From an uncultured Rhodospirillales bacterium (lineage in GTDB: Bacteria > Pseudomonadota > Alphaproteobacteria > ATCC43930 > CGMCC-115725): a stretch of 5,620 bases of DNA. Shown here in pieces: positions 1-4,672 of the stretch. The stretch lies in NCBI GenBank assembly GCA_903897565.1, contig CAIUCF010000762.1, positions 1 through 5,620 on the forward strand, read 5' to 3'. Position numbers and translations under genes: made by a program. Under the pieces are notes generated by a model, which ran no database searches, was not told the DNA's origin, and saw only the letters and a list, made by a program, of their open reading frames with translations. The stretch's first letter is position 1, and each line of letters opens with the position of its first letter.

Positions 1-1
1 C

Positions 2-394
2 AAACTGGGGGAGGCGGCTGCAGCGCCCCGGCAGCCCTCGGCCGCGGTGACTCATTACATCGTGCTCTTCAACCGACGCGATTGGGAGGGCCTGCGCGCC
101 TTGCTGGCGGACGATGTCCGCCTCAAACAATCGACCTACCCGGAGCGGGTCGGCCGCGCCGATGTCGGCATGTTCTTCGGCGAATACGCCAAGAAGGAAC
201 CGCTGACCCTCGTCCCGGCCTGGCTCGAGGGGCGGGAGGTCATTGCGGTCTTCGCCGACTCGGCGGCTCCAACGCCGAGTTACGTCATGTGGCTGGAATG
301 GCGTGACGGCCGGATCAGCTTCATCCGCGACTATCGCTATGTCCGCTACGTCACCGCCGAGGCCGAGCTGGTAATTGCCGTCACAGATGCATGA
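2..394 (+). CDS. ECF RNA polymerase sigma factor, C-terminal SnoaL-like domain (5' partial)
   Basis: The frame is open from the window edge to a TGA at 392-394, so this is the end of a longer gene. The visible 130 residues are a short Ala/Pro-rich linker followed by a compact SnoaL/NTF2-like alpha+beta domain: YIVLFNRRDWEGLRALLADD, then a VGRADVGMFFGEYA helix, then PAWLEGREVIAVF, and finally a strand ending in ISFIRDYRYVRYV. That order, especially the F/YIRDFRYxxY ending, is typical of the SnoaL domain fused behind sigma2/sigma4 in ECF sigma factors such as the ECF41/ECF56-type groups. In ECF41 this tail replaces an anti-sigma factor and modulates sigma activity. The GTG at 47 could be read as a start, but the domain begins before it and the frame stays open upstream, so I treat it as internal. 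A stand-alone SnoaL protein is possible but less likely. The sigma domains are not visible, so the exact group is not assigned. Confidence 0.8.
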   Translation, partial: KLGEAAAAPRQPSAAVTHYIVLFNRRDWEGLRALLADDVRLKQSTYPERVGRADVGMFFGEYAKKEPLTLVPAWLEGREVIAVFADSAAPTPSYVMWLEWRDGRISFIRDYRYVRYVTAEAELVIAVTDA

Positions 395-496
395 CGACCA
401 AGCTCTCGCCCCAGCGCTCATTCAGGCAGTCGACGACCAGGCGACGGTGGTTCGCGTGAAGCCGATCTTTGCGACCGTAAATCTTAAGTCACTCAT
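381..496 (-). pseudogene. Possible remnant of a coupled gene after the DUF4132 gene (tautomerase-like start?)
   Basis: An ATG at 496-494 overlaps the DUF4132 stop in ATGAGTGA, the usual layout for translational coupling. Its own frame gives only 24 residues before a TGA at 424-422. Directly after the DUF4132 stop, in that gene's own frame, 35 codons run to a TGA at 383-381. They read protein-like (KIYGRKDRLHANHRRL, then VVDCLNERWG) with mostly G/C third positions. The KIYGRxDxL opening recalls the first strand and helix of some tautomerase-family proteins, which normally start with Met-Pro or similar and run well past 35 residues. Restoring one base near 486-489 would join the coupled ATG to this frame. 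I infer a frameshifted and truncated gene, but a chance open frame in GC-rich DNA cannot be excluded at this length. Confidence 0.25.
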
Positions 497-2531
497 TCTG
501 GCGCCGTGCGAGATCGAACGCGGTGTAGGCGATGGCCTCCAGCAGCTTCTCGTCGTGAGGCAGCCAGGGCACCGCGGTCAGATTTGATCGCTTGGGCGGC
601 TCGTACTCGATGGGTTCGCCGTCGCGGGTGACACGACCGGTCGCGAGATGGATCACGTGGCGGCCGATCCTGAGATGGCGGGTGTCGAATTCGACATCTC
701 TCATGTCGTCTAGGCCGCGGAAGGCGTATTCGAGCGCCTGCTTGCGCATCTCTGCCATGGCGCCGAGCCGGCTGACGGCCAGTTGATGGATGCGCTCGCC
801 GCGGTGCCGCTCGGTCTCCTGTGCCATCACGGCGAAACCGCTGGTGCTGACCAGGAGATCGACGGCTCGGAGGATTTCTGACAGCACGGCCGGCGGCAGA
901 TCGCCGAGCCGAGCCGGCGAGGACGATCTGCTGCTCGACGGCGATACCAGAAGCGGGCCCGTTGTCGTCGCGCCGACGCAGCCGGGGTAGACCTCGTCGG
1001 CGAGATCGAGCCGTGCCGTCCAGGCGCCGAATCTGCGGGTGAGCCCGTCGTAATCGACGCGCCAACGCTCGCGCCGCGCTAAGCCGAGCAAGGGCACGAT
1101 CGACACGATATGGCCGGCGAATTCGGCGGTCTTCGCTCCCTCCCACTCCTCGGGTGGGACGACGTAATGCTCGCGGAAGACCTGCTTGAACGGCTGCTTG
1201 ATGTGCAGCGCCGCGATCCGTTCGCGCCAGGCGGCGCGCTCGTCGGGGCTGACGTCGGAGGGGTGCCAGAGCGTTACTCGACAGCCCGGCGCAGCGGTGA
1301 CGGTTGCGCCGGAGACGTCGCTCAAAGCCACGCTGCCGCGATCGCTCGTCGGCAAAACGGCTGTCCCGGCGCCATCGGCATCGAGCAGCCGCCACACCAG
1401 AGACGCGGCGAGGGTCTTCGCCTGGGGGTGTCCCGCGAGCCGCGTCCACCAGGAGTCGTACTCGAGCGTCATACCGAGGGCGAACCCGCCTTCCAGACAA
1501 CGCGCCAGGGTGGTCAGTTGAGATTTCGAGATCGGCTGATCGGACGCGAGACGCAGTGCGATTTCCGGCCGCGCGGCGAGGCCGCGCTCGGCGCCGCGGA
1601 TATTGCGCTGCAGCTTATGCTTGACGCCGGCGTGGCGGAGGTCGCGGAGCACGGCGCGCAGGGTCGCGACCGCCTCCGGGGTGGGTAGGGCCTCGACGGC
1701 ATGGCCGAGCGCGATCGCGACCGATTGCGACGGCAGCGATTTCGCGGTCGTCGGCGCCAGGCTGACCTTGCGGAACAGCTCGTCGAGCACCGGCGGCAGC
1801 CAGGGTTCGTCGCGGTCGAGCGCGACCCGTGCCAGCCGGGCGATGACGGAGGATTCTGCCCGAGAGAAGGCCTTGTCGGAGCCGTAGGGCAGCTTGCCGG
1901 CATGAATGTCGCGCGCCCGCGCCGCCGCCGCCGTCAAACCGGCTTCGGTGAAAGCGACATATCCGGGACAATCCGATAGCGCCGGGGTGGGATCGTCGCC
2001 GTCCCGATCGCGCTGCAATAGCTTGGCGATCAACAGATGTGTCCGCAGATCGAGGCCGGCGATGACACGAATTTCATCGATGAGCAGCGGCGAGTCGGAC
2101 AGATCGGCAGCGAGCTTCGTGACCAGCTCGGCGGTAAACGGCTCGTCGACGAGCCGGGCCAATCCCACCGCGACGAGCGGCCGCGCGCGCCAGTTCGCCA
2201 CCGCCAGAAAGCGCCTCGCCGCGAGGTCGAGGCCAGCGAAGGCAAGATCGGCACAGCGCTCGAGTACCGTACAGGCTCTGTCCCATTCATATGTCGAGAA
2301 CCGGAGAGAGCGCTCGGGCTTCTCCTTATCTTCTTCCTCGAGCCGGCGCGCGAGCAGGTCGAGATAGTCGCGGCATGTCGCGCCGCCGAAGGCGACGCCG
2401 ATCTTGGCGTCTTGAACCAGCCTGTCCGTCCGTTCCGGGTCGATCTGTTCAATGACGACACCACGATCGCCGTCGGGCGCTTTGGGAACCAGTTTGATGA
2501 TGTTCGACGGCTCGTCGGCTGGTGTCGTCAT
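489..2531 (-). CDS. DUF4132 domain-containing protein (MolR/YehI-related)
   Basis: The 680-residue protein has a mainly alpha-helical N-terminal two thirds, probably repeat-like helices (for example around residues 100-170 and 225-330). The conserved DUF4132 core follows at about 415-515, with the hallmark LWHPSDVSPDERAAWRERIA (421-440) and IKQPFKQVFREHY (444-456). The C-terminal block DVEFDTRHLRIGRHVIHLATGRV (612-634) and the final LPHDEKLLEAI are also usual for the family. The E. coli relative YehI/MolR is larger and carries a WGR domain; none is visible here. The old link of MolR to molybdate is not firm, and the molecular function is unknown. A serine-rich stretch (about 529-539) looks like a flexible insertion. 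No signal peptide or membrane segment is seen, so it is probably cytoplasmic. The ATG is preceded by a weak GGGA six bases upstream (2538-2541). The gene is separated from the upstream SDR gene by a hairpin terminator, so it is likely its own unit, although I see no convincing promoter in the gap. Confidence 0.88.
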   Translation of the reverse strand: MTTPADEPSNIIKLVPKAPDGDRGVVIEQIDPERTDRLVQDAKIGVAFGGATCRDYLDLLARRLEEEDKEKPERSLRFSTYEWDRACTVLERCADLAFAGLDLAARRFLAVANWRARPLVAVGLARLVDEPFTAELVTKLAADLSDSPLLIDEIRVIAGLDLRTHLLIAKLLQRDRDGDDPTPALSDCPGYVAFTEAGLTAAAARARDIHAGKLPYGSDKAFSRAESSVIARLARVALDRDEPWLPPVLDELFRKVSLAPTTAKSLPSQSVAIALGHAVEALPTPEAVATLRAVLRDLRHAGVKHKLQRNIRGAERGLAARPEIALRLASDQPISKSQLTTLARCLEGGFALGMTLEYDSWWTRLAGHPQAKTLAASLVWRLLDADGAGTAVLPTSDRGSVALSDVSGATVTAAPGCRVTLWHPSDVSPDERAAWRERIAALHIKQPFKQVFREHYVVPPEEWEGAKTAEFAGHIVSIVPLLGLARRERWRVDYDGLTRRFGAWTARLDLADEVYPGCVGATTTGPLLVSPSSSRSSSPARLGDLPPAVLSEILRAVDLLVSTSGFAVMAQETERHRGERIHQLAVSRLGAMAEMRKQALEYAFRGLDDMRDVEFDTRHLRIGRHVIHLATGRVTRDGEPIEYEPPKRSNLTAVPWLPHDEKLLEAIAYTAFDLARRQNE

Positions 2532-2537
2532 GGCGTG

Positions 2538-2541
2538 TCCC
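2538..2541 (-). promoter_or_regulatory. Weak Shine-Dalgarno for the DUF4132 gene
   Basis: GGGA on the minus strand lies six bases before the ATG at 2531-2529. It is a weak match, but its spacing fits this start and no better start is visible nearby. Confidence 0.4.
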
Positions 2542-2652
2542 GGCTATTGGTCCCCCGATGCCGCTGCCGCGGGCAGTAGGGTGTTCCAGGTGTCAGATGA
2601 TCTCAGGTCTTCGACTTCGCAATCAAGAACGGGTACCGGGGTAGAAACTCAA

Positions 2653-2682
2653 CCGGGATCGCGGCTGCTGTCGCGATCCCGG
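2653..2682 (-). terminator. Hairpin terminator after the SDR gene
   Basis: A perfect 11-bp stem, CCGGGATCGCG paired with CGCGATCCCGG, encloses an 8-base loop (2664-2671). It begins 10 bases beyond the SDR stop codon (2695-2693). On the minus strand it is followed by TTGAGTTTCT, a broken rather than clean T tract. Position and stem strength fit an intrinsic or hairpin-assisted terminator that separates the SDR gene from the DUF4132 gene. The poor T tract leaves room for partial readthrough. Confidence 0.7.
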
Positions 2683-2692
2683 GATGTCACCA

Positions 2693-3481
2693 TCAAGCGG
2701 CAGTGCGATAGCGCGCCGCCGGGTGGGCGTTCACGTAATTGGGCAGCATCGCCTGGCGTGCAGCCTCAAGCGCGAGCCACTGGCTGTCATCTGGCAAGGG
2801 CGGGATGGTCACGGTCTCGCGGCGGTCGAAGCCGACCAGCGCGGCGTCGACCAAATCGCCGACCTCCATCACCCCAGGCAGGGCATCGACGTCCCGGCCC
2901 GAGCGCTGCCAGATTTCGGTGCGCGTGGCCGCGGGCAGCACTGCCTGGAGATAGACGCCCTTGGGGCCGAGTTCGAGGTTGAGCCCCTGGGTCAGGAACA
3001 GCACGAACGCCTTGGTCGCGCCATAGACGCTCATGCCCAGTTCCGGCGCCAGCCCGACGACCGAGGCGATATTGATGATCGCGCCGCTGCCTGCCGCCGC
3101 GAAGCGCGGAGCGACGGCGTTGGCAAGCCGCGTTAATGCTGTAACGTTGAGGGCGATCAGTCCGGCGACATCGGCGCCGCTCTGCTCCAGGAAATTGCCC
3201 CGCAGCGTAGTGCCGGCGTTGTTGACGAGCACGCCGATCCGGGAATCCTCGCGCAAGCGCTGCTCGATCCGCACGACGTCGCGCTCGACCGAGAGGTCGG
3301 CCTGGACGACCTCGACCTTGACGCCGGTCTCGCCATGCAGTCGTTCGGCGAGTTCGGCCATGCGCACGCCGTCGCGCGCTACGAGGACGAGATCATGGCC
3401 GCGATGGGCGAAACGGTCGGCATAGACGGCACCGATGCCGGTCGAGGCGCCGGTGACGAGGACGGTGGGCTTCACACTCAT
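2693..3481 (-). CDS. SDR family NAD(P)-dependent oxidoreductase
   Basis: A 262-residue classical short-chain dehydrogenase/reductase with a Rossmann fold, transferring hydride between NAD(P)H and an unknown carbonyl or alcohol. The motifs stand in the expected order: cofactor loop TGASTGIG (10-17), ADL with Asp62, NNAG (87-90), Asn112, catalytic Ser140, then Tyr153 and Lys157 in YGATK. Arg36 just after the second strand suggests NADP(H) preference. The usual PG turn after the catalytic helix reads PAATRT (183-188). The ATG at 3481-3479 is chosen because AAGGAG lies nine bases upstream and the Rossmann strand begins a few residues in. An upstream in-frame ATG at 3547 would add 22 residues translated from the operator region, so it is rejected. 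The C-terminal part (VDAALVGFDRRETVTIPPLP, then the MLPN and PAARY endings) matches a common SDR subgroup of unknown substrate. The gene has its own promoter region and a terminator just after it. Soluble and cytoplasmic. Confidence 0.93.
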   Translation of the reverse strand: MSVKPTVLVTGASTGIGAVYADRFAHRGHDLVLVARDGVRMAELAERLHGETGVKVEVVQADLSVERDVVRIEQRLREDSRIGVLVNNAGTTLRGNFLEQSGADVAGLIALNVTALTRLANAVAPRFAAAGSGAIINIASVVGLAPELGMSVYGATKAFVLFLTQGLNLELGPKGVYLQAVLPAATRTEIWQRSGRDVDALPGVMEVGDLVDAALVGFDRRETVTIPPLPDDSQWLALEAARQAMLPNYVNAHPAARYRTAA

Positions 3482-3490
3482 TGACGGGTA

Positions 3491-3496
3491 CTCCTT
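3491..3496 (-). promoter_or_regulatory. Strong Shine-Dalgarno that fixes the SDR start
   Basis: AAGGAG on the minus strand lies nine bases upstream of the ATG at 3481. It decides between this start and the in-frame ATG at 3547, which has no comparable site. Confidence 0.85.
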
Positions 3497-3512
3497 GGTG
3501 CGAGATGCATGA

Positions 3513-3543
3513 CGATCATCATGTTTAATGTACATGATGATCG
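3513..3543. promoter_or_regulatory. Perfect 12-bp inverted repeat, probable operator for the SDR gene
   Basis: CGATCATCATGT (3513-3524) and ACATGATGATCG (3532-3543) are exact reverse complements around a 7-base spacer TTAATGT. The dyad is centred 47 bases upstream of the SDR start and just downstream of a TTGACA hexamer, so a bound dimer would cover the -10 or transcription start area. Size and symmetry suit a TetR-, MarR- or similar helix-turn-helix repressor. SDR genes of this kind are often controlled by such a neighbour, but no regulator gene lies in the window, so the binding protein is unknown. A transcribed hairpin is the alternative, but it has no T tract and sits before the gene. Confidence 0.75.
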
Positions 3544-3546
3544 CCA

Positions 3547-3559
3547 TCTATAATGTCAA
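3547..3559 (-). promoter_or_regulatory. Candidate promoter elements for the SDR gene
   Basis: A perfect -35-like TTGACA lies on the minus strand at 3559-3554. At 17-bp spacing the -10 position (3536-3531) reads CATGTA, a poor match that falls inside the inverted repeat. TATAGA at 3552-3547 is a better -10-like hexamer but has no fitting -35. Either way transcription would start in or beside the dyad. The exact promoter is unresolved. Confidence 0.4.
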
Positions 3560-3576
3560 GAGCGCGAAGCGGGGAA

Positions 3577-4455
3577 TCATACGGGCGAAGTCGACAGCGG
3601 CCCGGCCGCGCGTGCCGCGGCGACGGTCTCGGCATCCATGACAGCGTCACCTTCGATCCGTTGCAGGCTGCCGAGGTCTGCTCGCGGAATTGTGGCGAGC
3701 CAGCGTTCGACATCTTTCGGGGTGCGGAAATATTCGAGTTCGATCGGGTTCTTCGTCGTATCGAATCCGGCTTCGGCGAGGGCCTCGACGAGTTCTGCCC
3801 AAGGCACGAGCCCAAAGCTCTGATCTGTCGGTTTGTAGCCGCGGCCGATCATGACGTAATCGACCCGCGGCAGCGATACCGGCATCCCGCTCGGCCAGAT
3901 CACGAAACGGCCCGGTTGTCCGCTGCGTCGAAACAACGTGATGTGGGGAATGAAGCGGCGATCCCGGAACCGCATCCGGTCCGCCGTCGAGGCATAATTC
4001 CAGCGCCAGACATCGGTCAGAACCGCCGCGGGCAGGGTGGGGATGTCGAGATCGGGCTCGCGGGACAGCGTAGCGCGAACCGCGAGTTCGTTGCCGAAAT
4101 TCCAGCCGCGCAGGAAGCCGTCGCCGGAATAGGGCCCGTCACCCATGCCGTCGATCTGCGGGTCCTCGATACGCGCCGTGAAGGCCGCCATGAAGGCGGA
4201 TAATTCCCGTTCGGCCTCCAGCCCGAAGCAGCCGGCGCGGAGATACTGCAGGCTGAAGGTGCCGGCACCGATATTCTTGCGCAACGGGCTCCAGCGGCCG
4301 CGCTCGAAGCTGAACAGAAACATGACCAGGGTGTCGGGATTGCGATAGAACGCCTCGTAGCCGTCGATCTCGTAGTGTCGTCGCGCGGCGAAATAGGCCT
4401 GGAGACGCCGCCAGTCGACCTCTGGCGCGAACTGGAAATCCAATGTGTAGGTCAT
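3577..4455 (-). CDS. Uncharacterised 292-residue protein
   Basis: I do not recognise this family. The protein is soluble, with no signal peptide or membrane helix and alternating strands and helices. The N-terminal half opens with TYTLDFQFAPEVDWRRLQAY and contains YRNPDTLVMFLFSFERG (37-53). A conserved-looking centre, IEDPQIDGMGDGPYSGDGF (96-114) leading into GWNFGNELAV, is rich in Gly, Asp and aromatic residues. RFIPHITLFRR (167-177), then FVIWPSGMPVSLPRVDYVMIGR (184-205), look like core strands. The last 35 residues are Ala-rich and helical. AGGA lies ten bases before the ATG (4469-4466), and the start overlaps the end of an upstream coding-like frame in ATGA. A near-consensus promoter lies 87 bases upstream. 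It is divergent from the toxin-like gene at 4673, so an immunity or partner role is conceivable, but nothing in the sequence proves it. Its transcript may continue toward the SDR gene, as I see no terminator in between. Confidence 0.85.
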   Translation of the reverse strand: MTYTLDFQFAPEVDWRRLQAYFAARRHYEIDGYEAFYRNPDTLVMFLFSFERGRWSPLRKNIGAGTFSLQYLRAGCFGLEAERELSAFMAAFTARIEDPQIDGMGDGPYSGDGFLRGWNFGNELAVRATLSREPDLDIPTLPAAVLTDVWRWNYASTADRMRFRDRRFIPHITLFRRSGQPGRFVIWPSGMPVSLPRVDYVMIGRGYKPTDQSFGLVPWAELVEALAEAGFDTTKNPIELEYFRTPKDVERWLATIPRADLGSLQRIEGDAVMDAETVAAARAAGPLSTSPV

Positions 4456-4595
4456 TGGCGGGTGATCCTGATCTTGCCGTTGGTCTGGGCCGTGGCGAGG
4501 CGTGGTGCGGGGATATTCATGACGAGTTCATGATACGTTCCAATATATCGTTGCTCGGATAGGTGGTCAAGGACACTGGTGAATTCTTCGCTCCG
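4452..4595 (-). pseudogene. Coding-like frame overlapping the unknown gene's start: gene remnant or leader ORF
   Basis: After a TAG at 4598-4596, an open frame of 47 residues runs to a TGA at 4454-4452 that overlaps the next gene's ATG as ATGA. It reads like the tail of a folded protein (EEFTSVLDHLSEQRY, GTYHELVMNIPAPRLA, NGKIRITRQ). It has no good start at its left end. The only ATG (4520-4518) would give a 22-residue product without a clear Shine-Dalgarno. Upstream of the TAG the DNA becomes promoter-like and A/T-richer, and no frame continues the protein. Two readings remain: the truncated 3' end of a gene once coupled to the unknown gene, or a short leader ORF translated from the internal promoter (start near 4535). 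No family is recognised. Confidence 0.4.
4542..4570 (-). promoter_or_regulatory. Near-consensus sigma-70 promoter for the unknown 292-residue gene
   Basis: On the minus strand TTGACC (4570-4565) and TATATT (4547-4542) are separated by exactly 17 bases, each one mismatch from consensus. Transcription would start near 4535, about 80 bases before the gene's ATG, with the 22-codon ATG frame at 4520 inside the leader. Confidence 0.65.
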
Positions 4596-4618
4596 CTAAT
4601 TCGCATGTCGGTCCGATC

Positions 4619-4647
4619 TTGACAGGAACGAAAGAAGAACATATAGT
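4619..4647 (+). promoter_or_regulatory. Strong sigma-70 promoter for the toxin-like gene
   Basis: TTGACA (4619-4624), a 17-base spacer and TATAGT (4642-4647) give a perfect -35 and a one-mismatch -10 with optimal spacing. The start would fall near 4654, giving an untranslated leader of about 19 bases that contains the Shine-Dalgarno. It is stronger than most promoters in GC-rich alphaproteobacteria, which suggests steady rather than activator-dependent expression. Confidence 0.78.
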
Positions 4648-4661
4648 GCTTCCCGATTTTC

Positions 4662-4665
4662 GAGG
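4662..4665 (+). promoter_or_regulatory. Shine-Dalgarno deciding the start at 4673
   Basis: GAGG (within CGAGGA, 4661-4666) precedes the ATG at 4673 by seven bases. The closer ATG at 4666 overlaps the site and its frame stops after about a dozen codons, so 4673 is the start. Confidence 0.7.
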
Positions 4666-4672
4666 ATGCGCG

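Noticed and set aside
385..397. A 13-base exact repeat AGATGCATGACGA, also at 3503-3515.
   Set aside because: One such match is not surprising by chance in a window of this size. It does not flank a recognisable mobile element and has no partner inverted repeat.
395..488. Search for a bidirectional terminator between the convergent sigma and DUF4132 genes.
   Set aside because: Only a weak bulged pairing (about 436-454) was found, with no T tract on either strand.
1110..1688. Open frames of 100-190 codons on the plus strand across 790-2579.
   Set aside because: They lie antisense to the DUF4132 gene, have Arg/Ala/Gly-rich low-complexity compositions typical of GC-rich shadow frames, and lack ribosome binding sites.
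2532..2652. A TTGATT hexamer as a possible promoter for the DUF4132 gene.
   Set aside because: At 17-bp spacing the -10 position reads AGATCA, too poor to call.
3553..4203. A 216-codon plus-strand frame opposite the unknown 292-residue gene.
   Set aside because: No ribosome binding site is seen, and the minus-strand protein has a more natural composition and a supported start.
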